Source of the DNA: Gracilaria vermiculophylla | Taxonomy: Eukaryota > Rhodophyta > Florideophyceae > Gracilariales > Gracilariaceae | NCBI GenBank assembly: GCA_019155205.2 | Contig: JAHNZQ020000004.1 | Span: 299,822 to 363,821 of the forward strand | Direction: 5' to 3' | Length of the DNA stretch: 64,000 bases | Shown: piece by piece, positions 39,008 through 48,872 of the stretch | Numbering within the stretch: position 1 is the stretch's first letter | How the letters are laid out: each line of letters starts with the position of its first letter | The notes under the pieces: generated by a model | What the model was told of the DNA's origin: nothing | Seen by the model: only the letters and a program-made list of their open reading frames with translations | The model's database searches: none | Program-made: the position numbers and the translations under genes

Positions 39008-39794
39008 ACATGTAGAACAAGCCGAACACCTATACCTCTTTCGACATGGATAAACTGCACAAACGAACCTCGCATTAGATTGTACACCCTCGCTAAGGAT
39101 GTTGAGCATCAATACCCAACGTGTCAGAGCTAAGCCCATGGAGCATTATTCCTGTTCAGAAAAAGCCAAAACTTTCCATGGCGGTTTTTGTTGCGCCATT
39201 GCAACGATTCGCAATCCTTAGCTCCAGTACGTCCAACAATTTCTCGGTACCCCTTCGCTTCAGAGTTCAACAAGGTATGGGATGGTGGCGAGGGTTTCTA
39301 GACAGCGACTCTGTGACAGCGGAACACTTACCTGCTTAATCTCGCTAAAGAATGCAATTTTTGCCTAAAACTTGCAAACGACCGGGATTTCGCCACACGC
39401 CGTTCTACTACTTTGGTGTTTTCAAAGAAATGAAGCACCCCAGACAGCTGCCCTCTGTTTGACGACATTGTCTGACAAAGACATGCGTTAGTGGGTCTTC
39501 ATGGTTTTGCAAAACGAGCATAAGAACGACGGTGAGGTTCCCCTTACCACGTGTCGCCACTCCAGGCGGTGAGCGCACATATTGACGTCTTCTTTGACTT
39601 TTACACAGCCGTCGTCTGCGGGTGCTATCCCTTCACCCTTCGTGACACAGCTGTTCTGTGATGGTGACTTACGCCTATCAGAATGTGTTAGGGTACTGTC
39701 CCTTTTGGTACTTAGATACGAGGATTGTGCTCTCGAGTAATAGCTCTGATTCATTGCACAACTAAAGTATCTATCATATTGTTGGACCACAAAA

Positions 39795-40043
39795 ATGATG
39801 AAAACGCTCAGGGCATACAAACCTCGGGCATATGTTCAATTTTTGTATTTCTTGCTTGATTTACCCGGTGCTGGGATGGGCGAGGTGGTTCAGTCCAACG
39901 TGCTGTATCGACTACGAAACTGCCTTCGGAACGCTCCGGCACGAGCAAGTGTGGCGGACTTCATCAATTTACTGCTGACACAAAATGAATATCTGCCTTT
40001 TCTATGGGGCCGGGCGCTGGAATCGATAGTGGTCGATAGCTGA
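39795..40043 (+). CDS. Weak ORF, 82 codons
   Basis: From ATG 39795. The product looks protein-like (YFLLDLPGAGMGEVVQ, then VADFINLLLTQNEYLPFLWG) but matches nothing I know. It could be a fragment of an eroded gene. Confidence 0.25.
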   Translation: MMKTLRAYKPRAYVQFLYFLLDLPGAGMGEVVQSNVLYRLRNCLRNAPARASVADFINLLLTQNEYLPFLWGRALESIVVDS

Positions 40044-40167
40044 ATGTCCGGTTTTGCAATTCACCGCCCTGCTTCCAGGCTTTCAAAACAAATCGTTGAT
40101 GACTCAATGAATGGTTCACCACCCGTTGCTTGCCTCCGAAGAGTACTCCCAAAAAATGCTAAGAAAC

Positions 40168-40194
40168 CTACAAAGCCTACAAAGCCTACAAAGC
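40168..40194. repeat. 9-bp tandem repeat (CCTACAAAG), three copies
   Basis: Three perfect consecutive units in the desaturase 3' flank. It is a minor microsatellite. Confidence 0.8.
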
Positions 40195-40604
40195 AAACTC
40201 AGAAACGAAGATGAAGCAGACAATGTAATGTTCACCGACTGATTTCTGACATGCGCGATTCAGCAGCACAACAGCTAGTTCATGGTGTCTCTTGCAGCAG
40301 AGAAGATTTTCACATCACAAACCGCTGGCCTCGTGCGTGCAATTCATGTCAAACAGGCCTCGAGGAGAAAGGAAAGGGTCAATCCCACCGCCCATGTCTT
40401 TACAAAAGTAATCTAACAATTTATCCGACCAAACGTAATAAGCCAAAACTTTAAGCGATACGTGAATGGGAATAATCGCAGCAGAGCGCCGATGTGAGCA
40501 CAAGATAATCACCACAGACTTGGTTCTTAACAAACACCAAAAAAACGCAGCACCCACCACAAAAGCCACATCTACCGTACCAAACATACACATGTCATAG
40601 TTGT

Positions 40605-41822
40605 TCATGAGAGCTTCTGATCGGCCAATTTCTCCATCTTATAGTTTCGATAAAACACGATGTCACCGTCTTCGCTGTCAATGAACTTGCAGTATGCCCA
40701 TGAGCGTCTCACGGCCTGGAAAACAGAGGTGGTGTCTTTGTAGTAGTATTCTCCCAGAACCTGCTTGACAGCTTCGGTAGCTTCCTTGGCGTGGTAAAAA
40801 GGCATTTGCGAAAACAGATGATGAACGACATGGGTGTCTCCGATGTGATGGTGTAATATGTTATAAATGCCGTAGTCACGGTCCACCGAGCACAGTGCAC
40901 CGCGTACAAAAGTGAAGGCCTTGGGGGTATAATGCGGAATGGCCGGGTCGGAGTGTTGCAAGTAAGTAATTAGTACAAGCCACATGTTGACAATCATATA
41001 AGGGATAAAGTAGTACTTGAGAACAGCCTTGGCTCCGAAGCGGTACACCGAGTAGGAAAGAGCAGCAAAAGCAAAACCTAGACCTACATCGGAGATGACG
41101 ATATTCCAATATTCTCTCTTAGCAAACATGACAGCTCTGGGGTTAAAATGATTGGCGCCCTTGCCATATCGCTGTCCAGAGACGTTGGCGGTGAGATAGG
41201 CCCACCATCCAAAGGTTAACATCTGGAAAATACCGAAGAGATCACCAAGCGGAGTCTCCTCCAGAGCCTCCATGATTGCATGTTTGTATCGGCGTTGTCC
41301 ATCGTTCGTGATGGTGATGCCGCGAGCTTGATTGTACTGCTCTCGTGTGGACGGTACAAACACCTGGTCATTCTCGGTGTGATTGGTGTTCTTGTGATGC
41401 TGGCTGTGTGTGATTCGCCACGAGTGATATGGCACAAAGAGGGCACTGTGAAGAACTAGTCCAAAGGCATCATTGACGCATTTGTATGGCGAAAAAGCCT
41501 GATGGCCGCACTCATGGGCAATGACCCAGACACCGGTCATAACGGCGCCCTGCCACCACCAATAGGTAGGCCACGCAATGAGAGAAACAAGAATGCGTAG
41601 CAAACCGGTTTTGGGTGCGTTTGAGTCGATGTAGTGAATGAGCAATGCTAGCGCGGAGATCATGAGCATATCAAGCGCAAGATGCTTGAGCGATGTTAGC
41701 AAAGAACGCTCGAAGCAATGGGGTGGCACAGCGGCCCTGATCTTGCGAATGGTGAGATCATGGGGTGGGACTGTAGCAGTGGGATAGTTGTCGCGACGAA
41801 AGTGCTGCGCAGACGCCACCAT
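40605..41822 (-). CDS. Membrane fatty acid desaturase, delta-12/omega-6 (FAD2-like)
   Basis: 405 residues from ATG 41822. The three histidine boxes of membrane di-iron desaturases are present with usual spacing: HECGH (~102), HSQHH (~137, in HSQHHKNTNH) and HVVHH (~331). Four or so hydrophobic spans surround them (LALDMLMISALALLIHYI, the WWWQGAVMTGVWVIA segment, YWNIVISDVGLGFAFAAL, YFIPYMIVNMWLVLITYL). There is no cytochrome b5 domain and no clear transit peptide. The HECGHQAFS, HHKNTNH and DPAIPHY wording is that of the FAD2/FAD6 group, which converts oleoyl to linoleoyl groups. ER location is likely but a plastid form cannot be excluded. The true regiospecificity is not proven by sequence. 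The promoter likely lies in the GC-rich 41823-42575 gap. Confidence 0.92.
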   Translation of the reverse strand: MVASAQHFRRDNYPTATVPPHDLTIRKIRAAVPPHCFERSLLTSLKHLALDMLMISALALLIHYIDSNAPKTGLLRILVSLIAWPTYWWWQGAVMTGVWVIAHECGHQAFSPYKCVNDAFGLVLHSALFVPYHSWRITHSQHHKNTNHTENDQVFVPSTREQYNQARGITITNDGQRRYKHAIMEALEETPLGDLFGIFQMLTFGWWAYLTANVSGQRYGKGANHFNPRAVMFAKREYWNIVISDVGLGFAFAALSYSVYRFGAKAVLKYYFIPYMIVNMWLVLITYLQHSDPAIPHYTPKAFTFVRGALCSVDRDYGIYNILHHHIGDTHVVHHLFSQMPFYHAKEATEAVKQVLGEYYYKDTTSVFQAVRRSWAYCKFIDSEDGDIVFYRNYKMEKLADQKLS

Positions 41823-42575
41823 GATGCAGGAAGCAGACGGACCAAGGGCGGCAAGAGGAACAGGAAAGGGTGAAACACGGGGACGGTGGTGAGGAGCTTA
41901 GCGAGCGGGACGGACACAGGGCGGCAAGATTTCGGATCGTGGCTACAAATAGGCTACTCGAAGCGCAGTCCGCCGCGAGGGCGAGAGTGGTGCCGATGAC
42001 GTGCCGAAACAACAAGGGGCGATTGCGATGGCGGCTGGCACGGCTGCGCGGCGCGCGCTGTGTGGCGGCGGTCGGCGACAGCAGGCGGGGCAGCGCTTAC
42101 GGCGCGTGCGTTGGGGTGGCGCTGTGCGATCCATCCAAACAGCGCTCGCTATGGTTGGTCGCCGGCGGTGCTCCCTGCACGCTTGGCGCCGGCTCATTGG
42201 GCGCGGCGGCAGCGAGCGGCGGGTGGCCGCCGTTGGGGCATGGCGGCGCGGTTCCCCCCAGCAACGTGCGCCAGCTGTGGTGGCGGACCGAGTCCCGCGC
42301 TCCGTCAGCTCCGCGCCGCCGTGTCCGTCCTTGTGCCCGCGACGCAAGCATCCGCGACCGACGCGATGGACAGAACACGCATGGCGCCGCTTGAATGATT
42401 TACGCTGATAGTTGATTTCGCCCAAGATTCACGTTGTTCATACGTCAGAATGTCGATGCGACCGCTGTCCTTCATGCACCGATGCAACCATCGAAGCATC
42501 CAGCAATTTCATGGGTAGCTGTTTCCGTCGCGCTTTCCCGTCCCGTACATACCTTATCTACGCGCGACGCCCCCT
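41823..42575. promoter_or_regulatory. GC-rich spacer upstream of the desaturase gene
   Basis: About 750 bp between the 3' end of the DUF1963 gene and the desaturase start, same strand. Its long plus and minus frames are R/A/C-rich and composition-driven. Confidence 0.35.
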
Positions 42576-43445
42576 TCAACAGCACTGAAATACAGTTTCA
42601 ATCGGTCTACCCTCACACTTACGACACACCATTACGTAGTAGCTGCCCATGTCGCCCAGGCTCAGTCCCGTGTCGAATTCCTTCGTCATCTCATCCTTCT
42701 TGCATACGTTGCCTTTCTCGTCCACTAGCACGTTCCAGCGTCCCGCGCTAGTCCCCGACTCCTGGCTGGAAATTGTCAGCAGGTGGTGCATCTCCTCACC
42801 ACACTTTGCGCACTGCACAACCTCAGCGTCCTGAATCCAGCTCACATGGCCTCCGACCTTGCTTATCGGAGCCGCCGCAAACATGGCCGAGTACGGCTCG
42901 TCCATCATTTCGTCGATGGCTTTCACATCAGCCAACGCATTTTGTTCAATGTACTCGTTGATTCTATCCAGGCGCGAGTCTTCCACAAGGAACGGTGACG
43001 GGTACTCCTCCGCTTCGTCAAGGTGCAATTCACATTCGCGAGGCATGCAGTCCTCTTCTGCGTCCTCGGACGGAGGTGGCACGTTTTTGAGCACATTGTT
43101 GATGCTCTTGGACTCCCTCCAAAACGTCTTGGAAAGAGGCGAGTACCCCGTATTGGCATGGTCTTGACTGGGGCACCATAGCAGTTGGAAAAGGTCTGTT
43201 TGGCCGGGGAAAACAAGCTGCGGAACATCTGTTCTCCGAAGTTGAACAACGCTGACCATGGCGCAGTTGTGATCGGTGCACTTTGGCCACTGCTCGTTCT
43301 GCGGCCATGCAATGTGCCCGCCGATCTTCGATGCAAACGGGTCTGCGACTCGACCTCTACATGGATGAAGCAGCACCGTCTTCTTCTTCTCCAAAAATGG
43401 AAAGGCCCGCTGCAAATCCAAGCTCGGCGTGTATGTTTTCAGCAT
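42576..43445 (-). CDS. DUF1963 (YwqG-like) family protein
   Basis: 289 residues from ATG 43445. Motifs of the DUF1963/YwqG fold are seen twice: near the N-terminus SKIGGHIAWPQNEQWPKC, followed by VVQLRRTDVPQLVFPGQTDL and FQLLWCP; and in the C-terminal half SKVGGHVSWIQDAEVVQC with AKCGEEMHHLLTI. Near the end comes SLGDMGSYYVMVCRKCEG. Four cysteines in the second half (QCAKC and CRKC pairs) could bind zinc. There is no signal peptide or membrane span. Function is unknown in the family. The gene ends in a VFQCC tail. Confidence 0.75.
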   Translation of the reverse strand: MLKTYTPSLDLQRAFPFLEKKKTVLLHPCRGRVADPFASKIGGHIAWPQNEQWPKCTDHNCAMVSVVQLRRTDVPQLVFPGQTDLFQLLWCPSQDHANTGYSPLSKTFWRESKSINNVLKNVPPPSEDAEEDCMPRECELHLDEAEEYPSPFLVEDSRLDRINEYIEQNALADVKAIDEMMDEPYSAMFAAAPISKVGGHVSWIQDAEVVQCAKCGEEMHHLLTISSQESGTSAGRWNVLVDEKGNVCKKDEMTKEFDTGLSLGDMGSYYVMVCRKCEGRPIETVFQCC

Positions 43446-43657
43446 TTTCGTGCTAACAGGTGAGTTGGCGACCGGCGTGACGCGCGTCGGAGAGGCTTGG
43501 ACGTTATGTAGGGAAAGCGAGCAACAGCGCGCTCTGGATCGATTGCGCCTCGAGGCTGGGGCAGCTCACGGTGAGGTGCAGTCATGCCGCGACCGACAAT
43601 CATCTTTTATCGGCCGTCGAGCTGACGGCATCGTTGACACAAGCTATGACATGGTTT

Positions 43658-44236
43658 CTACAGCATGTCCAATAGATTCGCAAATGTTGAGAGGATTACG
43701 TCGAACCATACCGGAGCCTTCAACGGTTGGTTCATAGGGCTGCACGCGAGGACGATGGACAGCCCCTTTGCGTGCCGCTCTGTTTGGCGAAGCGGGTCGA
43801 TCCTTGCTGGGAGGGGGAAAAATGCAGAATTGGGGAGCCTGCCAACTTTGATAGTTGTATCGGCCACGTGTGCGACGTGGATGTGGTCTGGGCCATCTTT
43901 CTTGGTCTGCTGCCAGCCAGCCAACCAGTTATCGTATCTATGATACTTGGCCTCACCGTACAGCGCCAACGTTATGTCCACCGCGGTGTAAAGGGGTGGC
44001 GATCCCTCAACGCTATTATGGGTGAGCTGTTGGCGGGGACGTTTGCCGGGTTGAAAGTTGTTGAAAGCACCATCAGTCTGGGAGACAACATATTGCTCCT
44101 TCGGGCGGCGATTGGGTGAGCTCGACACAGTTTTTAGTGTTAAACGCTGCTCAATTCGTTTCCGGTCATCTTTCCAAATCGGCCAAAGACAGCTGGTTTT
44201 GATTGGGATAGCGCACAATTCATCGATTTCTTTCAT
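43658..44236 (-). CDS. Hypothetical protein, divergent from UFSP2
   Basis: 192 residues from ATG 44236. The middle part (YTAVDITLALYGEAKYHRYD, then NWLAGWQQTKKDGPDHIHVA) looks folded and coding-like. The N-terminal ~75 residues are basic and polar. It has no recognised domain, signal or membrane span. The start lies only 88 bp from the UFSP2 ATG, read in the opposite direction. A plus-strand frame overlaps it (43727-44119) but looks less protein-like. Confidence 0.45.
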   Translation of the reverse strand: MKEIDELCAIPIKTSCLWPIWKDDRKRIEQRLTLKTVSSSPNRRPKEQYVVSQTDGAFNNFQPGKRPRQQLTHNSVEGSPPLYTAVDITLALYGEAKYHRYDNWLAGWQQTKKDGPDHIHVAHVADTTIKVGRLPNSAFFPLPARIDPLRQTERHAKGLSIVLACSPMNQPLKAPVWFDVILSTFANLLDML

Positions 44237-44324
44237 TGTCACATGCGTCTACCTTCGTGCCACGGATAGTTCCTCTCGATACATAAACAACATATCGGCA
44301 TCAACATTCCAGAATCACACCACA
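44237..44324. promoter_or_regulatory. Very short divergent promoter region
   Basis: If both neighbours are real genes, 88 bp separates their start codons, so their transcripts either overlap at the 5' ends or have minimal UTRs. Confidence 0.3.
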
Positions 44325-45794
44325 ATGAAAGAAAGATTGCGGTTCCAGCTGTCCGAAGAGACCGAACTGGTACTGTCGAAGGTGGACGATGGTTCTGATA
44401 TTTCTGGAACAATTCGTGTCGCAGGGCATTGCGTTGGGCTTGCAAAGGAAAACGAAATTCCCACGGGTCTAGTCCTCCCAGCGGGGCTTGAATTGAATAC
44501 GACACCGATGAAAGTGCGAGACGTTGTCTTCGACTCCTCTGAGACGGATTCTTTGCAGATGGTAACTTTGCGATATTGCGGCTCCGTTTGCCTTTCAGCG
44601 AGTGATATCGATTCAGTTGTCCGCGACGTCACTGATTCTGCTATGATCATGGTAAATGGCGAAGTCTTCGAAGCAGAATCCGTGGGGGATTTGGTTCTAA
44701 AATCATCCATTGAGGATGTTTTTGAAGTTCAACTTTATACTTCACATTGTGAAGAAGATGGTTTGAAAGGCCTTTCCTTGGAGATTGCGGATGGAAGTCG
44801 CAACCTCGCTATGGTTCATTTCGATTGTCTAGCTTATTGTATGCCCGATGACTCCAAATCCCAGATACTTGATTTAATCGCTACTTCGTTGAGACGGGTT
44901 CTCACCGCTGCATTTGCTGTTTCAAACGATGCGCAGGTGTCCATGACACACCACCGTGTTCTTGGCGGTGGTTTAGCCCTTACACTTGTTTCGCCGGGTG
45001 GTGAAGATGAGCAGTCGACAGAGGCAACCAAGCGCAGGAGAGCGATTCATGATCTGCTAATGTTGCCAACAGATCGACCAATGTTCAGACGAAGCTGTCG
45101 GGCATTTGCGAAGAGAAGCGAGTTTATCGATGGAGGATATGCAGGGCGACTTGCTAACGTTCATGAAGGCATCAGGTCACATAAACTCGGTAACGAGGGA
45201 GTATCTGTGCACATGGTGCACGGCAAATATCTATACTCCCATTACATGCAAGACAAGTTTAAGGACTCCGGGTGGGGGTGTGCTTACAGGTCTCTCCAAA
45301 CTATTCTTAGTTGGTGTGTTTTCGAAGGATATGTGGAATTTGAGAATGGAAAGCTTCCGACACACGAGCAGATTCAGCAAGCGCTTGCAGATGTCGGTGA
45401 CAAGCCTGCAAGCTTCGTTGGATCCAAAGAATGGATTGGTGCCAATGAAGTATGTTACGCTCTAGAAAAACTGGCAGGAGTGCCAAGCAAGATTTTGCAT
45501 GTTAGCAGCGGGGCTGAGATGGAAAGCAAGGGCCGCGAGCTCGCGCAGCACTTTGACAGACATGGTAGTCCAGTGATGGTTGGTGGCGGAGTTCTGGCGT
45601 GGACCATTCTCGGAGTAGCTCGGGACTCTCGCACTGGTGACACGAAGTTCTTGATACTTGATCCTCATTATGAGGGACGTGATGATCTCAAGATGATCCA
45701 GAACAAGGGATGGGTTGGGTGGAAGGCAGGCGACGCGTTTGTTCAAAACGCGTTTTACAACTTGTGTATGCCGCAACGTCCGTCCGCCTTGTAG
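44325..45794 (+). CDS. UFSP2: Ufm1-specific protease 2 (UFSP2)
   Basis: 489 residues from ATG 44325. The frame is open upstream, but that stretch looks non-coding. The C-terminal ~220 residues are the C78-family peptidase. Catalytic cysteine 319 sits in SGWGCAYRSLQT, and the Asp-Pro-His pair is at 446-448 in ILDPHYEG. They are linked by PASFVGSKEWIGANEV, SKILHVSSG, MVGGGVLAWTILGV and the end GWVGWK...FYNLCMPQRP, all as in UFSP2. The N-terminal ~270 residues are the longer, less conserved part that separates UFSP2 from the shorter UFSP1. It matures the UFM1 precursor and removes UFM1 from targets, usually at the ER surface. Its presence implies a UFM1 conjugation system in this organism. Confidence 0.93.
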   Translation: MKERLRFQLSEETELVLSKVDDGSDISGTIRVAGHCVGLAKENEIPTGLVLPAGLELNTTPMKVRDVVFDSSETDSLQMVTLRYCGSVCLSASDIDSVVRDVTDSAMIMVNGEVFEAESVGDLVLKSSIEDVFEVQLYTSHCEEDGLKGLSLEIADGSRNLAMVHFDCLAYCMPDDSKSQILDLIATSLRRVLTAAFAVSNDAQVSMTHHRVLGGGLALTLVSPGGEDEQSTEATKRRRAIHDLLMLPTDRPMFRRSCRAFAKRSEFIDGGYAGRLANVHEGIRSHKLGNEGVSVHMVHGKYLYSHYMQDKFKDSGWGCAYRSLQTILSWCVFEGYVEFENGKLPTHEQIQQALADVGDKPASFVGSKEWIGANEVCYALEKLAGVPSKILHVSSGAEMESKGRELAQHFDRHGSPVMVGGGVLAWTILGVARDSRTGDTKFLILDPHYEGRDDLKMIQNKGWVGWKAGDAFVQNAFYNLCMPQRPSAL

Positions 45795-46199
45795 CATCTA
45801 GTCGACTTTCTTTGAAAAACCGAAAGGAAGGTCATTTGACTGTGGGTAGATCCGAAAAGCAACGGGCCAAGTTTTCTTTGCTGAGCTTTGTTTAGATAGA
45901 TATTATGGCATATCGAATTACAGACAAGATCAAGCGCATTTGAATGACTCGTTTGCAACGCACTTACGCTAATACATTATTAATATTATTAACTTCTGTA
46001 AAGTTAGCAACTTATGAAATAGAATCACTGAGAACGACCAAGTTCAATGGCAACTCGAAAAAAAATTAGACGGGAAGCTTTCGGGTAAAGATTATGACAA
46101 ACATCTTCGCCACACTGGGTAGTCGCAATCACATATACAACATAAACGTGAGCGAAAACAACTAGACCAAATGTCACGGCGTTCGACTTTCCCATGCTG
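45795..46199. other. Intergenic region between convergent genes
   Basis: AT-rich 3' flanks of UFSP2 and the PEBP-like gene. It includes an AT run around 45970-45992. Nothing else is seen. Confidence 0.5.
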
Positions 46200-47216
46200 T
46201 TAGCTCTTTCTCCGAGAAGATCGAATACGTTGTGTGAGTCCGGTATGCGGAGATATGACATGTTGCGGAGGAGAGGCATGATTGTATGCCCCCCTGAGCT
46301 TTGCAAACGGTACGCCATCAAATCGCATCATGATCTCCCTCGCATCTTGTAAATCTTCAATGTCAGCAGATGCTTCTACAGCATACGCATGTACAGTAAA
46401 ATCGCCCGTTACGTTCGAACATGGCGGCCAATAGTGCCCGTCATGTGAGTATGCGTTGGGACGTTGAACGGCACCGTGTGGGAGTAATGCTGGATTCATG
46501 GACGCATTGGCAGGGATGCGATCGTAATTCCCAGGTCCAATGGGGATATCTGTGACAAACCAGAGCACGGGGTCAACTTGAGCTTCCTTTAAGGCACCAG
46601 GGTGAGAAAAGAGAATAACGAGGTTGGTGGCTTCCGGCGGCACATCTTGCCAGAACAAAGGGATTGAAATTGGAGTGCCATCCGGTGCGTCACAACCGTA
46701 CTCAAGCGGAATGATGCCGCCGTCCGACCATGCGGAGAAGATCTGCAGACGAGGCGAGTTCTGGTTGGCAACCATAGCAGTGAAGCCAGTGGTCATAATC
46801 AGAAACACAATGCCGGTCACGACAAATATAGCAATTCCGAGTATGGTAGTGTCCGCAAGCCGTTGCCGAAACTGGGCAAGTTCGTACTGAGAATGGTCAA
46901 AATAAGGCCCCTGCGAACAATCGCTCTGGGAAGAGTCGGTGATCAAGTGCACAGTCTGCAACGGATCGGACACTCGTACAGTAGTGCGGCCGTGCAGAGT
47001 AGCTCCGACAGGACTGGGCGGCAGGACGCGCGCCACGGCACCGTACGGCGAATCCGCGGAAGGGGAACTGGGCGGAGAGGGAGATTCGTATGCGGAAGGC
47101 GGGGACTCATTGTGGTCCGGTTGCGGCGGTACCAGCGGTATGCGCTTCGGCTGGATGAGCAGCGGTGAGCGCTCACGCGGGTGTAAGGGGCCGTGGTCAT
47201 CACGGTCATCAGCCAT
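46200..47216 (-). CDS. Membrane-anchored PEBP-like (YbhB/YbcL type) protein
   Basis: 338 residues from ATG 47216. The N-terminal ~125 residues are proline/serine-rich and disordered. One membrane span follows (~126-150, TILGIAIFVVTGIVFLIM). The rest is a phosphatidylethanolamine-binding-protein domain: EYGCDAPDGTPISIPLFWQ, NLVILFSHPGA, DPVLWFVTDIP, GHYWPPC and FTVHAYAV, in YbhB/YbcL order. A proline-rich cytosolic region followed by a membrane anchor and a lumenal or extracellular PEBP domain (two NxS/T sites, NAS and NVT) is an uncommon layout. The ligand is unknown; PEBPs bind anionic ligands and often regulate kinases or hydrolases. Confidence 0.75.
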   Translation of the reverse strand: MADDRDDHGPLHPRERSPLLIQPKRIPLVPPQPDHNESPPSAYESPSPPSSPSADSPYGAVARVLPPSPVGATLHGRTTVRVSDPLQTVHLITDSSQSDCSQGPYFDHSQYELAQFRQRLADTTILGIAIFVVTGIVFLIMTTGFTAMVANQNSPRLQIFSAWSDGGIIPLEYGCDAPDGTPISIPLFWQDVPPEATNLVILFSHPGALKEAQVDPVLWFVTDIPIGPGNYDRIPANASMNPALLPHGAVQRPNAYSHDGHYWPPCSNVTGDFTVHAYAVEASADIEDLQDAREIMMRFDGVPFAKLRGAYNHASPPQHVISPHTGLTQRIRSSRRKS

Positions 47217-47448
47217 TGCTGCGACCCACAGCGGCGACGGCAAAGTCGGGAGCGGCTTGAGGAAAGGAGTACAGTGACCAGCCGACGAACAGTGTCGTCG
47301 AACGAGCTACCTACACTGGGCTGGTTTGCGGATTAACTAGCTTCGAGCACACAAGAAGGCGCACGCAACGAGCCAGCCCCGCAAGCGCCTCACGCGAGGC
47401 GCGATATCGCGTACGCTGTGGCCCGAAAACGGCGTCTGTTTATCTACC

Positions 47449-48327
47449 TTACTGGCGCGCGGGGTGCTCCCCGCGGTCCGGCCAAATGGGCAGTCTGACG
47501 CCGTTGACCCAAGCCCAGGTACGGAGCGCCGCGGCGACACCCACGCCCGCGCCCACGCGCAGCACGGTGGGCGCGCCCGCCGCGCGCGCCACGACGTAAG
47601 CGCCCGCGCCCGCCGCAGCCGTGGTGGCGTAGATCTCCGCGCGCGAGTGCAGGATGCGCACCCGCCTGCCGCACAGGACATCGCGCACGACGCCCCCAAA
47701 CGTGGCCGTGGCCATTCCACACAGCACGATGACGGCGGGCGGAACGCGCGCGCGCACGCCGTTCATGGCGCCAATGACGCAGAATGCGCCGACGCCAATG
47801 GTGTCGCCGATGAATTCGACGACGTTCTCTTGGCGCGAGGCGGGCGGCGAGCTGGCACTGTACACGGCGAATGTGGTGGCGGCGGTGGCGATGCATAAGT
47901 ACAGGTATTCAACCTCCTCAGTCCAGAAGGGCCGTTTTGCAAGGATGACTGCGTCGCGAATGGTACCGCCGCCGACGGCAGTGATGGTGCCGACCACGGT
48001 GGCGCCCAACACATCCATACCGCTGGCGGCGGCCAGCAGCGAGCCGGAGTGCGCGAACGACAGCGTGCCGATGTAGTCGCCGAGGCGCAGTATGCCCAGC
48101 GCACTGCCGTTGGCGTATCGAGGCAGCGAGTCGATCGGCAGCGGCTGTTGACGCTGCCCCTGCGCGGCGGGCGTGCTCACGGTGCTGGCCGCGCGCGACG
48201 AAGGCTTGGGTGGCGGGGGCAATGGTGGAGGCGCGGCGCTGCAGAAAACCCTTTTCGTGGGCGCGGAATCACGCGGAAGCGCGCAGCTCCGAAGGGCGCG
48301 GGCGGCGGGGCGAATCGGGGATGCCAT
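47449..48327 (-). CDS. UPF0126 / TRIC-like membrane protein
   Basis: 292 residues from ATG 48327; an earlier ATG at 48660 would add 111 residues with no recognised sequence. The first ~60 residues (MASPIRPAARALRSCALPRD, then P/S-rich) resemble a plastid or mitochondrial targeting peptide. The body has two UPF0126 repeats, each with three hydrophobic segments. The hallmark glycine/arginine motif occurs once per repeat: TITAVGGGTIRDAV and ATATFGGVVRDVL. In bacteria and archaea this fold forms trimeric cation channels related to animal TRIC. An organelle-membrane cation channel is the likely role, though this is inference. It is divergent from the EF-hand gene. Confidence 0.82.
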   Translation of the reverse strand: MASPIRPAARALRSCALPRDSAPTKRVFCSAAPPPLPPPPKPSSRAASTVSTPAAQGQRQQPLPIDSLPRYANGSALGILRLGDYIGTLSFAHSGSLLAAASGMDVLGATVVGTITAVGGGTIRDAVILAKRPFWTEEVEYLYLCIATAATTFAVYSASSPPASRQENVVEFIGDTIGVGAFCVIGAMNGVRARVPPAVIVLCGMATATFGGVVRDVLCGRRVRILHSRAEIYATTAAAGAGAYVVARAAGAPTVLRVGAGVGVAAALRTWAWVNGVRLPIWPDRGEHPARQ

Positions 48328-48872
48328 AGCGGTGAAACGAGACGCGCCGCGCGTATCGACAATGGCGTCAGCGGGACAGCCGCAGCAACGGTGGCGTGCG
48401 AGCGGCAAGTGGCCGTGAAAGAGGCGAGCGAGCGGCAGCGGAGAAGCCACGGACTCGTTGCCGTCGATGGTGTTTGACGGGGTAGGCCCGCGCTCCGCGA
48501 CGAGGCGCCATTTCGCGCCTCGAAGCGCAATGCGCCAGTGCGACGTAGACATGCGCCAGCCACACACACGCTGCCACGCGCCGTTCCACCACGCGTGGCC
48601 ACGTGTTGCAGGCGCATGCATCGTTTCTGCGCCAACCGAAACGCGCCGTCCGTTGGACATGCATCTCCGCCCCTTCGCATCGGCGATGCACTCCCGCCGT
48701 TCATTCTGTCTCGACAGTCGCGCAAGCGCCCTTCGTGTCTGACGGCTCTTCCTGCCCTTGCGCCCGCTGCTGTCGAGCCGTTTCGTGTGCTCAACCTCAA
48801 CTTCAGGCAGCCGTTTGCCGTCTCACCTCCGTGCTGCCTCCTTACTATCCGTCGCGCCCCTTATCGCTCACA
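48328..48872. promoter_or_regulatory. Divergent upstream region
   Basis: About 545 bp, GC-rich, between the UPF0126 gene (-) and the EF-hand gene (+). Pyrimidine-rich just before the plus-strand ATG. Confidence 0.4.

Larger units (their letters stand above)
39008..40604. other. Intergenic region between convergent genes
   Basis: 1.6 kb between the LPMO-like gene and the desaturase. It contains a weak frame (39795-40043) and a short CCTACAAAG tandem repeat. Confidence 0.45.

Noticed and set aside
40605..41822. Beta-carotene ketolase or another membrane di-iron enzyme
   Set aside because: The histidine box spacing and the DPAIPHY and HHKNTNH wording fit FAD2-type desaturases better.
42001..42408. 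Plus-strand frames in the desaturase upstream region
   Set aside because: Three overlapping GC-driven frames with no motif; the region is better read as promoter/5' UTR.
44058..44324. Longer N-terminus for the plus-strand protease gene
   Set aside because: The added stretch is not UFSP2-like and overlaps the divergent frame; ATG 44325 gives a normal start.
44325..45794. ATG4-type autophagy protease
   Set aside because: The SGWGCAYRSLQT cysteine motif first suggested ATG4, but the surrounding blocks and the end FYNLCMPQRP are those of UFSP2.
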